Positions 20,401-32,504 of a stretch of 64,000 nucleotides of DNA are shown here, in pieces. Below the pieces are notes generated by a model, which had not been told where the DNA came from, did not search any database, and worked only from the letters and a program-made list of their open reading frames with translations. Numbering within the stretch: the first letter of the stretch is position 1; each line of letters starts with the position of its first letter. Made by a program: the position numbers and the translations under genes. Source of the stretch: Luffa acutangula. Taxonomy: Eukaryota > Streptophyta > Magnoliopsida > Cucurbitales > Cucurbitaceae. The stretch covers positions 45,692,781-45,756,780 of the forward strand of contig CM072098.1 of NCBI GenBank assembly GCA_036850905.1. The letters are read 5' to 3'.

Positions 20401-23021
20401 TACTAATGATATTTATCAATATGTTTATGATTTGAAGAGTGCTGACCACCTTGTACTTTGTAGTTTTACTTTAAAGAATAAAAATTAAAAAAAGGAAAAG
20501 GAAAATGTCTTCACCACCCTTAATGGTGTTTTAAGTGTCATTTTATCAGACGATTCATTAATATACATATTACTATTGTCATCTCTGCCGAGTGGTAGAC
20601 CTAGAAAACAGGTTATCAGTTTTTCATCATATGCTTGAAGAAAGTTTGAGTAGATAGCACATGCAGGATAAATAATATCCTTGCACTATTTTTTTGGTAG
20701 TATATGCAATCCCTCAAGACATGATTTAGTGATATTTCCTTAATGCTTCTTGATCACAGTCTTAGTCCGGGAGTTGGTGACTTCAGTTAGTAGTGTCCTG
20801 TCATCCTCCTCAAGAGGAGCAAATATGGGTTGCTTCTTATTACAGTGAAAGATTCAACGTGCAAAGTTTTACTGATTAATGGGCGCTTTTAAATCTTTTG
20901 GTTTCTAACCAATGCACATAGAATGCTATTTTCTCTAGGAATCATCAGACCAATGCAAAGCAGAAGGTAAAAATGCAATAAAGTGTACTATTTTCTTTGA
21001 ACTTGCTTATAATAGCCATCAGTGAGACTCCAGCTATTGTAATACCTAAACATCGGCTTCCTAGTAGAGTCAGTTCACTTTCTGATGGAAATATTGCAGG
21101 ATAGATTATTGACTTCCTTTGGGATTTCGTATTGACATTTGGTTTTAGCTTCCACATTTGAATACATGACTTTGGTTCTGATGGATGGGACACTTTTTGC
21201 CCCTTTAAACCACTATATTCCAGACGTATTGGACGATCTTTTAGTGTGTTTACCTTTATGTACTTGCAGCTCTTTTTTATATCAACATGCACTAGAACTC
21301 TCATTTTGTAGACGTATATTAATGATGTTCACATGTTGTATTTGTGCCCACTGTAGCCCATGGCAATCCTCGATCATTAGGTCAAAACTTTTTGTTTGTT
21401 CATTTGTTAATAAGTACGACGAAGATTGAGTTATTAATTTCTTTTACTTTTAAATTGATAACAGCAGTTGTTATATGCATGTGGAAATATGTTGGCCTGT
21501 TATTGTCTTGAATTTGGGGCTTAATTTATATCCCATTTCCTAGCCGAGAAAAAATGTGTGAATAAGTTATGTTCTGGGGCTTCAATATCATTGCCCAGCT
21601 TCTTTTAACCTTTGTATTATGTGCCATTTATTTGATCAATCTTTTCCCTGATCACATTTGCACTTAATTTATTTATCAGTATGTTGACCAATCGGTTATG
21701 CCCAAAGCTTGTGCTGGTCTAAATGGTATGAAGATTGGAGGGGAAGTACTAAAAGTGTTTCCAGCTGTTCCTTTTGCACCATTGGCAGTAATCATCTTTT
21801 CTTTTCCCATAATTTTTTCTTGACAATTCTTGATCACAATAAGCGTCTTGAAAATTTTATATTTATTTCACACGGTGATTTGGGCCTTACTTACCAAGTA
21901 ACATATGTTAGGAACGTAATGAATGTCAACCATGTTATGGGATCCCAGAGCATGTAAAACCTCTTCTTCAACAGCCAACAGTAGTGTTAAAAGTTAATAA
22001 TGTGGTACGTTAATCTAATTTAATGCTTGCTTCTGAAACCCCTCCCCACCCAACAGAAAATGAAGACAGGGTCACACACATACACAGTGCAGTTTAATAG
22101 TCAAAGTGGGAATGTGTATTATGTAGTGTCATTTACAATCTTCTGATTAGGCATTTTCTTTTTGGAACTAGTTTAATGCAGATGTTCTCCCTATACTATC
22201 TGAGTCAGATATTGACGAAGTTCTTGAAGACATTCGATTTGAATGCGCCAGGTCCTGAGAGTTCCTAGTAAGATATCTTTCCTTTAATATGATTGTTGTA
22301 AAATAATTCCATGCAATTTTGTAGGTTTGGGATGGTTAAATCCATGAATGTTGCAAAGCCATGCCGTAGCTGTGTCAGTGCTGACGAAGAATACAAGAAC
22401 ATTAGTGATGTGAGTGGTGTGGAGATCAAACATGAGATTCAGGAAAACAGCACATTAGTGATTTCAAAAAATGATAATGACCTTGAAGATAATAAAGCTA
22501 ACCTTGATAATTGCCCCGATGACACTTCTCAGAAGCAAGGTATTTGCCCTGGCAATGGTAGACACCAAAACGAAGTTGTGGAGGACAAATTGGGTCAAAT
22601 GGGTAACGATGATGCTATTTGTTTTGAAGACGTGGCTTGTGAGCAGGGGAGCAGCCCAGTAAATGAACTTCATGACAAAGAAGTAGCTGAAATAGCTGAA
22701 ACTGATGAAACTGGCTCAGATAAGAAGTCAATGCTTCTAGATGATTCAACTACAGTGGTGGCTGATAGTGAGAAGAAAGTTGTAAATGGATTGGATCCCA
22801 TGGTGAGAACAGATTCTGACACATCTGAAAAGAGCGAAAAGAAGGATCCTAATAATAATTTGGATAGTTTATTTGTGTTGGGGAGTGTTTTTGTTGAGTT
22901 CGGTAGAATGGAAGCCTCGTATATGGCTGCACACTCTTTACATGGAAGGATTTATGATGGACAAGAGATTAGCATTGAGTACATTCCTCGTGATCTCTAT
23001 CGTAAGAGGTTTCCTAAATGA
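14469..23021 (+). CDS. U2AF65-like splicing factor, ten exons including the leader (910 aa)
   Basis: Relative of the large subunit of U2AF, the nuclear factor that binds the polypyrimidine tract at 3' splice sites. Coding exons: 14469-15881, 15974-16111, 18117-18188, 19827-19868, 19997-20086, 21680-21787, 21912-22004, 22172-22251, 22325-23021. All introns are GT-AG and the joins sum to 911 codons with the stop. Residues 1 to about 300 are Arg/Ser/Lys-rich and contain RPFSFEEIMLRRKNK. RRM1 is at about 428-517 (LYIENI and GQALVEFL), RRM2 at about 541-620 (IIIAGI and CAFLEYV), and a C-terminal U2AF-homology motif at about 648-910 that keeps an Arg-X-aromatic turn (GRIYDG). This last domain is split by an acidic insertion of about 150 residues holding a degenerate internal repeat (KQGICPGNGRHQNEVVE and EQGSSPVNELHDKEVAE). 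At 910 residues it is much longer than canonical plant U2AF65 (about 550-590). Closest in style to the long U2AF-like proteins of Arabidopsis; orthology is not proven. Confidence 0.88.
16112..18116 (+). other. Large intron of the U2AF-like gene (about 2.0 kb)
   Basis: No separate gene. It contains a perfect hairpin GTATGTAGGGA-TT-TCCCTACATAC near 17046-17069 with related inverted sequence around 17150-17180, perhaps a decayed fold-back MITE, and a pair of 45-bp near-repeats around 17260-17345. Confidence 0.5.
18189..19826 (+). repeat. Intron with simple repeats
   Basis: The intron after coding exon 3 has a run of 14 G (18276-18289), an (AC)10 microsatellite (18381-18400) and a 21-bp tandem duplication (GTTGGATGCTATCTGCTGT) around 18639-18680. 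I see no gene inside it. Confidence 0.7.
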
Positions 23022-23935
23022 CTACACTTGATTACTGGATGTGGTGATTTAACCGATCACTGGAGTCCTTTGGCATGAAGGCTCCACTTATTAGCAAATT
23101 TCATTACTGAAGAAGGCATTTGTTAACGGCTCATTTTAGGTCAGCCTCAATATTTTTTTGATCATTTGGCTAGAAATCTGAAGCATGCCGTACGGTAAAA
23201 CAAGTTGTTTCTCGAGTGCCATATTGATGATGCTGAAATGAAAGCTTGGGAGAATATAATGCCCCATTGCTTGAGGCCTTTTAACTAGTCCTTGTGCGTT
23301 ACTAATAGATTTTCTTTATATGCCTAACAGGTGCAAGGAACTAGGTTATGGACATGATCGATTTACGGGTGAGGATATGGTTATCTTTTAAACTCTACTT
23401 CCATATCTGCTACCCCATGTATTTGTTTTACTGCCGAGTTCTCGACATTCTCATGTCTGACCTTTGTTGTCGATGATCTCTCCTTCACAGTTGAATTAGT
23501 TACTTTAATACACGAGATCATCGCTCTTCATCACTGTTTTGTTTGCCTTATATAGCAATATAGTAACTAATGGACTCGAACAGCCCATGAAGTTCATGTG
23601 GGCGCACATAGAAATATTACGTGCCAGTAAAAAAGGTCTTTATTTAATCAAATTATCATAAATGATAGTGACATATTTAGTATTTAGAAGTTCTGTATCG
23701 TTCTTTTTGCATGTTTCTACACCAGCTTTATTAGGTTGGTCTAACGTTATTATACCTTTGGAACTCCCTCTTTTCTTCATTAGTAGACTTCACGTATAAG
23801 GTATAACCCAACTTTGTGAAGAAAAGCTGATCATGGAGAACTAATATTGTTCTTGATATGCAGCTCAGTATTTCATGTCCAAAATGCAAGGGTTAAAGAT
23901 ATTAGTGATTGTTTTTTTAAAACTCTTTTTAATTC

Positions 23936-24019
23936 TAGTGGAGGTGGGGGGATTGAACCTCTAACCTCTTGGTCGAAGGCATATACGTTAACAAGTCGAG
24001 CAACTCGGTGATAATGGTA
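23936..24019 (-). repeat. tRNA-derived SINE copy, minus strand
   Basis: On the minus strand: CGAGTTGCTCGACTTGTTAA as a diverged A box, then CTTCGACCAAGAGG, then B-box-like GGTTCAATCCCCCC. Same family as the other copies in the window. Confidence 0.6.
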
Positions 24020-25063
24020 ACCTTTTGTGGGTCAAATTTTCAAATATCTAGTCTATCATCTTATTTGTTTCTTTTTTAAAAAAAAATAATAAAAAAAGTG
24101 CAATGAATATATGGAGGTTTTAGTTTATCTGTCTCCATTCTTTCAAATATATCATCTGTTTTAGGTTGAGTTTTGTTGAAGTCCACACTCAAAGATATTT
24201 ATAATTGTATTTTAGACAGTTTTGTTTGCAGTTTCTTCTCTTAGACGGTCATCATGACCTCTGGTATTTAAGTTGCGAAGCACATCGAGATGATATATTT
24301 GAACTCATGAGCAATACCATAAAATATATATATATATATATATATATGAACCTCTGCTTAAGTTGTCTTTAAATGAATGTTATTAACATTCAATTCTATA
24401 CTTTAAAAGTCATTATAATTATAGCACTTGTGTTTTTTAAGGTACTAAGCACATTTTGTCGTTATATAATCTTCTAGAACTTAACATCATAGGTCAGGAA
24501 CAAGGTACAAGGTTTATAAATCTCTTCTTCAAGTTGTCTTCATGAATGAAATATGAGGGTTATTGAATATTTTGTCTAAAAAAGCATGAATTTGCTATTC
24601 ACATCTCAAAGGCTTATTTTGAAGGTGAATTTAATTATTGCACCCTGTGGCACATTTACATGAAATGGTCTTCTAGAATATAACCATGAGATCAGGTTAA
24701 TGAACCCTTAGTTTTCTTGTGTTTTGAACTTGAAATCTTAAAAAAAATTAAAAAAAAGAAACATAAATTTGTTATTTACATCTCAAAGGCCTGAAATAGA
24801 AGTCCTAATAACCAAGTGGGTTTTGGTTTCCTTCAATCACTTTGGTGTATTTTTTTTCTTCAGCCTCATTGCCATAATTCTCTACATTTATTGGATGGAT
24901 AAATATGAAGCTCTATTTATTGTTACTGATGTATTTGTGTTAGAACTCTCAGTTGCTTCTTCTACTTTACAATTTTGACTATGTCACTTCAAGTTAACAT
25001 TACAATCAATTTTGACTATGTCACTTATTATTTTCATTTGAGAAATTTGAATTAAATTTGAAT

Positions 25064-25121
25064 TACAGACCTCTTAGTGGTTATACATCTTTATGCTAGT
25101 TGAGTTATGCTCATATTGGCA
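25064..25121 (-). repeat. SINE head fragment, minus strand
   Basis: On the minus strand TGCCAATATGAGCATAACTC, then AACTAGCATAAAGATGTA and AAGAGGTCTGTAA; it lacks the tail half. Confidence 0.6.
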
Positions 25122-25550
25122 TTGGCGTTTGTTTATTATGTGAAATTAATGATATCTTTGAAGTTAAAACTACATCATATTGCTATCATAAGGCCTTGAT
25201 ATACTTTTATGTAAAATAAAATTCTCTCCATTTTATTAAATCATCTTAATGCTCTAATCTTTCTAGATTGATGTAGTTTCAAAATTTAAGTAAATTATAA
25301 ATTTTTGTATTTGTTTTGTAGCCCATTAAAATTAAAGTTCTTAGTGTATTTTTTTTTTTAATACAATGTTGATGTGGAAAATGAAGATGGAGATGTGAAA
25401 AGAACTCGACTAACATAACAATATTCATGTGTAAAATAGAAGGGTGACAAATATTCAAGTAATCTAATGCATGAAAACAATTTCATGGGGTAATAATACA
25501 TAGTGCATAGATATGATATAAGTAATGAGATTTTTAAGGCAATATAAAGC

Positions 25551-27173
25551 TTAGTGGTGTCCAATTCCACCGCCGCCACCTCCTCCAAAGCCAGCACCAC
25601 CACCGAAGCCCCCTCCACCGCCACCTCCACCTCCACCGCCACCACCAAACCCGCCTCCAAATCCACCTCCCGAGCCTCCTCCTATTCCTCCTCCAAAACC
25701 ACCACCTTTTCCAAAGCCACCACCAAAACCTCCCCCACCACCTCCACCAACACCACCTCCTACTCCACCACCAAATCCTCCACCCTTTCCAATGCCAACC
25801 CCAACTCCACCACCCTTACCGAACCCTCCTCCACCTCCTACTCCACCACCAAGTCCTCCACCATGTCCAATGCCACCACCAAATCCACCGCCCTTACCGA
25901 TCCCGCCTCCTACTCCACCACCCTTACCGAACCCTCCTCCAGCACCGCCTCCTATTCCACCGCCTTTACCGAACCCTCCTCCTGCTCCACCACCAAGTCC
26001 ACCACCCTTACCGAACCCTCCTCCAACACCACCTCCTACTCCACCACCAAGTCCTCCACCCTTCCCAATGCCACCACCAAGTCCACCGCCCTTACCAAAC
26101 CCTCCTCCTGCTCCACCACCAAGTCCACCACCCTTACCAAACCCTCCTCCAGCACCACCTCCTACTCCACCACCAAGTCCTCCACCCTTCCCAATGCCAC
26201 CACCAAGTCCACCGCCCTTACCAAACCCTCCTCCTGCTCCACCACCAAGTCCACCACCTTTACCAAACCCTCCTCCAGCACCGCCTCCTGCTCCACCACC
26301 AAGTCCACCACCCTTACCGAACCCTCCTCCAGCACCACCTCCTACTCCACCACCAAGTCCTCCACCCTTCCCAATGCCACCACCAAGTCCACCGCCCTTA
26401 CCAAACCCTCCTCCAGCACCGCCTCCTACTCCACCACCCTTACCGAACCCTCCTCCTGCTCCACCTCCAAGTCCACCACCCTTACCGATCCCTCCTCCAA
26501 CACCGCCTCCTGCTCCGCCACCAAGTCCTCCACCTTTGCCAAACCCTCCTCCACCACCTAAGCCTCCACCCTTCCCAATGCCAATTCCACCACCCTTACC
26601 AAATCCTCCACCTGCACCACCACCAAGTCCTCCACCTTTACCGAACCCTCCACCAACACCACCACCTAAGCCTCCACCTTTCCCAATTCCACCACCTTTA
26701 CCGAACCCTCCGCCAGCACCACCTCCTACTCCACCACCAAGTCCACCACCTTTACCAATGCCACCACCAAGTCCACCACCTTTACCAAACCCGCCACCAG
26801 CACCACCTCCAAGGCCACCACCTTTGCCAAACCCACCTCCTGCTCCACCACCTAGTCCTCCACCTTTTCCAATGCCGCCACCAGCTCCACCACCAAATCC
26901 ACCTCCGCCTCCGAAGCCGCCACCACCACCAACTCCATGTCCTCCACCAAATCCTCCACCACTTCCACCTCCAAAACCACCGCCACCACCAGCTCCTCCT
27001 CCAAATCCACCTCCACCTCCACCTCCACCTCCAAATCCACCCCCTAATCCACCACTCTTGCCAAAGAACAAAAACTTCTCTTCCTCCTCCGCATCCCTCG
27101 CAAGCACACTCGACACAGCAACATGAAAACACAAGAAAGATAATAAAACCACTCTCTTCCAGCCACTTGCCAT
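25551..27173 (-). CDS. Secreted glycine-rich protein (540 aa)
   Basis: A single exon. I choose the Met at 27171-27173 (MASGWKRVVLLSF) rather than the one at 27212, because the latter lies only about 8-15 bases from a TATA box and would precede the likely transcription start. The N terminus is a typical signal peptide, with a hydrophobic stretch VVLLSFLCFHVAVSSV and a likely cut after SSVLA. A short acidic segment (RDAEEEEKFLFF) follows, and then about 500 residues of almost pure glycine modules of the forms GGGFGKGGGLGG, GGGIGKGGGLGG and GGGVGGGAGG, ending GGGIGHH. No cysteine-rich tail or RNA-binding domain is present, so it is a structural class I-type GRP, expected in the cell wall. Larger DNA blocks repeat at 126 and 180 bp, which may vary in copy number between strains. 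The strong proline-rich frame on the other strand is a shadow. Confidence 0.88.
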   Translation of the reverse strand: MASGWKRVVLLSFLCFHVAVSSVLARDAEEEEKFLFFGKSGGLGGGFGGGGGGGGGFGGGAGGGGGFGGGSGGGFGGGHGVGGGGGFGGGGGFGGGAGGGIGKGGGLGGGAGGGFGKGGGLGGGAGGGFGKGGGLGGGIGKGGGLGGGVGGGAGGGFGKGGGIGKGGGLGGGVGGGFGKGGGLGGGAGGGFGKGGGIGIGKGGGLGGGGGFGKGGGLGGGAGGGVGGGIGKGGGLGGGAGGGFGKGGGVGGGAGGGFGKGGGLGGGIGKGGGLGGGVGGGAGGGFGKGGGLGGGAGGGAGGGFGKGGGLGGGAGGGFGKGGGLGGGIGKGGGLGGGVGGGAGGGFGKGGGLGGGAGGGFGKGGGLGGGIGKGGGLGGGVGGGVGGGFGKGGGLGGGAGGGFGKGGGIGGGAGGGFGKGGGVGGGIGKGGGFGGGIGHGGGLGGGVGGGGGFGKGGGVGVGIGKGGGFGGGVGGGVGGGGGGGFGGGFGKGGGFGGGIGGGSGGGFGGGFGGGGGGGGGGGGGFGGGAGFGGGGGGGIGHH

Positions 27174-27219
27174 CTTCGCAGTGAATCCAATGGATGAAAA
27201 CTGCAGCCTCATCCACAGC

Positions 27220-27227
27220 TATTTATA
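27220..27227 (-). promoter_or_regulatory. TATA box of the glycine-rich protein gene
   Basis: The minus strand reads TATAAATA, about 47-54 bases before the chosen start codon. It puts transcription start near 27190-27197 and so supports the downstream Met. Confidence 0.65.
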
Positions 27228-27645
27228 TTATCCCAATTAAAACCCCTTTTGCTTTCGCATTTAATTCAACTCAACTACTAACAGTTCGCCTTTTTCTTAC
27301 AAAACTCATCGCTACTTTTTCTGTTTTTTTCCCATAACCAGAAATGTGATACCAATTTTCCGCCAGTCATGCACGTTATGGTCACATCACCATTCAATTC
27401 TTTTGCCTTTTAATTTAATTCTTCAGAAATCTTTTGTTTATTCACAGATTAGTGAAGAATTTCTAGGAGTTCCTCTATGTAAATATTCTCCATACATATC
27501 GAACTTGGATCGAACAAAGTTCTTGATTGATTAAAGCTTATCGAATGTCTTTGCCATGGATAAAGAGTAACAAAAATTTGACATGGTAAATTATTTGTGG
27601 TTGCAAGTTAAAAAAAAAGTTTATTTTTAATTAAAGTAATGCCTT

Positions 27646-27867
27646 TGAGGATCTCACATTGAAAAGATAAGTGAAGACTTCACAATTTATAAGATACATG
27701 TGTTACTTCACTCATTGTCAATTGGTTTTGAGATAGAATCTAATGTTTATCTTATATGGTATTAGAGCCCATGAAACGACTCAAACGAGTATTCAGTCCA
27801 AAAATAAAAAGTACCATCTTGAGGATCCCACATTGAAAAGATAAATGAAAACCTCACAATTAATGTC
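27646..27867 (+). mobile_element. TRIM retrotransposon remnant
   Basis: An LTR-like copy (27646 to about 27754) starting TGAGGATCTCACATTG is followed by TGGTATTAGAGC (27757-27768), one base off the initiator tRNA-Met binding site. A second copy of the LTR start, TGAGGATCCCACATTG, begins at 27820 and fades by about 27867. It is a different family from the TRIM at 8209-8865. Confidence 0.65.
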
Positions 27868-28834
27868 CTTAAAATTTTATTCAAATTCGTGCTTTTCAAT
27901 CGTCATCCCTCCAAAAGAAGTTTGTTGGCTACATTCACAAATAACTTCTCGTATTGAGAAATTATTGGAGGGGACTGTCATAATGTGACTAACACTTTAA
28001 TATCGTTTGATGTACGAGAGAGAAACTACAAAACTATTGATTGTTCAGGACAACAACATTGTAGCGACGACCTAATTCAATAATTTTTTATTAGATTTCT
28101 TTCTCCCTCAATGAAAATAGAGACATTTTAACCAAAAATGATAGAAATTATACTAAACTTGTAAAGAAAAATGAAGATCCAATTTGAAACAAAAGTTAAA
28201 AGAAACTTTTTGAATCAAGTAGAGAAAGTCATGTGTATTAAATGGAGTGTGGAGGTTGCATGTCTATTTTGCAACTAAGGAGAGGGAATGGGACACTTTT
28301 ATTAGGAAAAAAGAAGGTGGCTTTATTATTTTGTGAAAAAATAATAATAATAATAAAAAGTTGGCTTTATTGGTATAATTATTTTTGGTTTTAATGATTA
28401 ATTATTTGGAATTATTTTTTTATTATTTATAATTAATATGTACTTTTTTCTATACTTTGTAATAGAGGGATAATGTTTTTAGCTTTTAGGGATACCCACC
28501 GACAAATTAGCCCCCAAAGAAAAAGGTAAAAGAGAACACTTTGGTGTTATTGGATGGGAGTAAATGAATAATAAATGCTTTTTTTTTAAAAAAAAAAAAT
28601 AATAAAGTATATTAATTATAGCAAAGGAATAATAACAAAGGTGAAATATTATCCTATTTATTTACAAAAATAAATAAATATATTATAATTTGAATCTTTT
28701 CAAATGAATGTTTATTTTCTAAAGGATATTTTTAATTAAGGGTTTTTTCACAAAGTTTGTGGCACATTTAGAGATTTGTTTTTAGCATATTACAATTCAA
28801 AAAAAAAAAAAAAAAAAAAACTTTTAAAGAGGTT

Positions 28835-28881
28835 ACTAATATTTTAACTTTTTTTTTTTCTCTAACACTAATATTTTAACT
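28835..28881 (-). repeat. Tail-only retro-insertion with 15-bp target duplication
   Basis: ACTAATATTTTAACT occurs at 28835-28849 and 28867-28881; between them are ten T and CTCTAAC, that is GTTAGAG plus poly(A) on the minus strand. Confidence 0.7.
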
Positions 28882-28947
28882 AAGCAAATTATGTTTGGTT
28901 AGAAACATTATGTTTAGTAAAGGTTTTGTGTGAATTTGCAATTATAT

Positions 28948-29003
28948 AAGAAATATTATGTCATAAAAAACAAAAACAAAAAAAAAAAGAAATATTATGT
29001 CAT
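28948..29003 (+). repeat. A-rich insertion with 17-bp target duplication
   Basis: AAGAAATATTATGTCAT is found at 28948-28964 and 28987-29003, separated by a 22-base A-rich insert. Confidence 0.7.
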
Positions 29004-29226
29004 ATGTAAATTTTTAATTTTTTTTTTTTTTTAAATCTAGTTAGTACTATTGTGAATATAGGGTTGAAGTTATCACGTCCATGAACGACTTTATTAAAAA
29101 TTGAATTTCAATGAAATTGTATGTCATTTGTTTAAGAAATCATTATCGACGATTTTATGGTAAAATCAATATATATATTCTTTAAAATATGACAAAAAGT
29201 TTAAAATTTTCAATTTTTCTTTTAAA

Positions 29227-29272
29227 AAAGTATACAATAATTTTTATTTTGAAATAAAGTATACAATAATTT
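29227..29272 (-). repeat. Short insertion with 17-bp direct repeats
   Basis: AAAGTATACAATAATTT is found at 29227-29243 and 29256-29272, separated by TTATTTTGAAAT. Read on the minus strand the insert is ATTTC followed by A-rich DNA, as in the copy at 48051. Confidence 0.6.
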
Positions 29273-29613
29273 AATAATAAAAAAATCTAAGGGGTTATGA
29301 AAATATTAAGAAATTTAGTGGTAGAATTATATAAATGTGATTTTCTTTCCAGTTCGAAATATTATTTTTGAAACTTTCATATACTTGTGGTAGTTTTCAT
29401 TTTTCATACAAACTTGATCAGATATTCGTTATTAAATTTAATTTTTGTATAGTATTTAATAGAAAATTTAGTCTTATCTACGAATATAATATAAATAGAA
29501 ACCTAGAAACTTTTCTCAAAAAAAAAAAAAAAAAAAAAAAAAAAACTAGAAACAAAAGTGTTATTAAATTGTGACATTTTGATTATTATTTATCTAAAAT
29601 TACAAAATCATTA

Positions 29614-30620
29614 TGACTCCGTTTGATAAACATTTGATTTTTGGTTTTTGGTTTTTGAAAATTAAACTTATAAATACTACTTCCAACCTATAAATTTTCT
29701 TGTTTTGTTCTCTACTTTCTTTCTATTTTTTCAAAAATTAAGTTGAGTTTTAAAAACTAAGATCCCGTTCGATAATCATTTGGTTTTTAAAATTATACCT
29801 GTTTTCTCTAAATTTTGTTATCATGAATCTTTGCTAGGTATACATTTGAAAATTATACTAAGGTCTCGTTCGATAATCATTTGGTTTTTGAAAATTATAC
29901 TTGTTTTCTCTAAATTTTCTTATCATGAATCTTTGTTAGGTATACATTTGAATTCTTAGCCAAGCTCTAAAAACAAAAAACAAAAAAAAAAAAAAAAAAA
30001 AAAATTGAAAACTACTTTTTAAGGCCTCGTTTGATAACCATTTAGTTTTTTGTTTTTAAAAATTAACCTTATATACACATACAAACACTTATAAATTTCT
30101 TGGTTTTAGTATCAATCTTCTACCTTGTTTTCAAAAATCAAGTCCAATTTTGGAAACAAAAAAAAATAGTTTTCAAAAAGTTGTTTTTGTTTTTAAAATT
30201 TGGCTAGGAATTCAAATGCAACCTTAACTAGGATGAAAGCCATGGTAGGAAATTTAGGAGAAAACAAGCATAAATTTCAAAAACCAAAAACCAAAAACCA
30301 AATGATTATCAAACGAGGCCAATGTTTTCAAAACTTGACTTAGTTTTTGAAAACATGAGAAGAAAGTATATGAAAAAAAAACAAAGAAATTTATTGGTGA
30401 GAGTAATGTTTATAAAATTAATTTTCAAAAACTAAAAACCAAAAATCAAATAGTTATCAAACGAGGCCTAAAAGAAGTAGTTTTCAAAAACTTGTGTCTT
30501 TGTTTTTAGAATTTGGCTAAAAATTCAAATGTATCCTTAACAAAAATGAAAATCATTCTAAAAAGTAGGAAGAAAACAAACATAATTTTCAAAAATCAAA
30601 TGATTATCAAACCGTGCTTA
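29614..30620. mobile_element. Nested cluster of Tourist-like MITEs
   Basis: Several inverted and direct copies of a terminus of the form CTCGTTTGATAACCATTTGG lie here (near 29614, 29766, 29869, 30023 on one strand and 30320, 30468, 30615 on the other). The best-preserved copy is 30023-30320 (298 bp), with ends GGCCTCGTTTGATAACC and GATTATCAAACGAGGCC. It belongs to the same family as the MITE inside the PMP22 gene. Confidence 0.7.
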
Positions 30621-31424
30621 CAAAATTTAAATTAGAAATTAGACCACAGATGTAAAAAAAAAAAATGCATCATAACCTTCATTTTAAAGTTGGCTAAATG
30701 ACAAACTTGGTCTATATGATTTGAAGATAGTTTCCATTGATATTTATGGTGCATATGATTTGGCCAAACCTTACAAATCAACTCTGTCATTACCATATCG
30801 ACATTTTTTTTACGTGGCAAATAAGTTGACGTTTTTCTATTTGGCCAATTGTATTAGTTGATTATATTAGAATAAAGAATACAAGAAAACAGGTAGATTT
30901 TTCGAGTGAGTAGTGAATAATTTATGGTGATTTATGAGGTTTAATCAAACCATAAAGTGACCAAACTGAAACTAAGTTTATAAACCACCAGAGAGATTAA
31001 ATTGAAACTATGTCCAAATCGTATCGACAAAGTTTATGATGTAACCTTTTGAAAACCACATTGAAGTGTTTGTATGGAGGATATGTGAATGCAAGCTAAG
31101 CAAACCAAGAATCAAGAGAGAAGGGATGAGTTGATTCCCATGTGAATTTGGTAGATGAGAAAATTGAATGTCATGTTGGAGAGACTTTCTTTTCTTATGG
31201 CATTCAATTTCTCTTCAAATCTAAACCCATTATGATGCTTCTTAGCTGTTACAATTTAATATTATCCATTCCTTTCTTTCTCCTTTTTTTTCTCTAGCTA
31301 TCCCTTTCTACTATCTTAATTATAGAGTCCCTTTCATTATCATATTTCATGATCCACTCATCTTTTGAACCTACGTTAATACAATATTGATGGAGATATT
31401 TTGTTATATAGAAAATGTTAGGAC

Positions 31425-31860
31425 TGTACTAACTTAGTTCCTCAACTTTAAAAAGTGTCTAATCGGTTTTTAAACTTTAAAAATGTTTAATAGGTTCTTA
31501 AAATTTTAGTTTTGTGTTTAATACGTCACTGACATATATTTGAGAATTTTAAAAATTAACCAATCCATTAGATATAAAATTGATATGTCTATTGGAATTC
31601 TAAACTTCCAAATTTGTATCTAATAGGCTTGTGAATTTTAAAAAAATGTTGAATAGGCCAGGACTTGCACAAAATTGAAAGTTGAGAGACCTATTGGACA
31701 CAAAAGTGAAAATTTAGAAGCTTACTTGATACTTTTTAAAGTTTAGAAACTTATTAGGCACAAAATTTAAAGTTCAGAATCTATTTGTCACTTTTTAAAG
31801 TTCAGATACTAAATTGACACAATTTTAAAAGTTGAAACACTCAACTTGTAATCCAACCTA
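31425..31860. mobile_element. Decayed element with long inverted repeats
   Basis: The left side has CTCAACTTTAAAAAGTGTCT and the right side CACTTTTTAAAGTTCAG in inverted order, with phrases like TTAGGCACAAAATTTAAAG recurring. A related but more decayed stretch is at 54600-54870. No target duplication is seen. Confidence 0.45.
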
Positions 31861-32504
31861 TACAAAGCTTAAAATCTTGTTTGATAGTGTGTATGTATGT
31901 TTCAATATATATATTTCACTAAAAAAAATTATTTGTTTGGCATTTTTTTTTAGAATAAAAGGCGATGGGTTTGAAATTGTTCTTTTTTTTTTTTCTTTTT
32001 ATATTTGATCGAAATTTCAAAATATATTTTTTAAAAAAACGAAAAATGAAATATTGCTAAAAGGCAAGCTCACTTTTGAAAATTAGAACAAAATTAAGGG
32101 CTAAAATGGGAATAAAATATTGTGATTTATTAAACTATTCTTTTTTCTTTATAAAATCTCGAAACAAGATAACTTATTTTATAATATCCATAATGAAAGG
32201 CTTTTGAATCAACTTTTTTGAATCATGGTAGACAAAGAGAGATAAAACATAGTAAAACCTCCAAAACAATTTGATGAATATATTTTTATATAAGATGAAT
32301 AAATGTTTTTGTGTCTTTGGTATCAATTTCGTGGTTTAATTGTCTTTATATTTTATAAATTTTCTATTATGACCCTATTTTTAATTTCTTAAATTTTATA
32401 AAAACTTAAGATCTTTGTCATAACTAATAATATGATGCAAATTGATGTGATATTAATATAATTAATAATTTTTCATATTTATGAACAATAAAGACCATCC
32501 AGAT

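Larger units (their letters stand above)
23022..25550. other. 3' region of the U2AF-like gene and intergenic DNA
   Basis: The first 500-600 bases are probably 3' untranslated or just downstream. The rest is AT-rich with two minus-strand SINE copies (23936-24019 and 25064-25121) and an (AT)n run at 24325-24347. I see no further gene. Confidence 0.5.
27868..29600. other. AT-rich intergenic DNA with small retro-insertions
   Basis: No gene seen. Four places have direct repeats flanking short A- or T-rich inserts: 28835-28881, 28948-29003, 29227-29272 and 29503-29553. They are described as findings. Confidence 0.6.

Noticed and set aside
25554..27126. Long plus-strand open frames rich in Pro and Ser/Thr
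   Set aside because: They are the complement of the glycine-rich repeats. The minus frame has a signal peptide, a TATA box at the right distance and a stop, while the plus frames have none of these.
27171..27212. Upstream Met at 27212 as the start of the glycine-rich protein
   Set aside because: It lies about 8-15 bases from the TATA box, too close to be in the transcript; the Met at 27173 begins a proper signal peptide.
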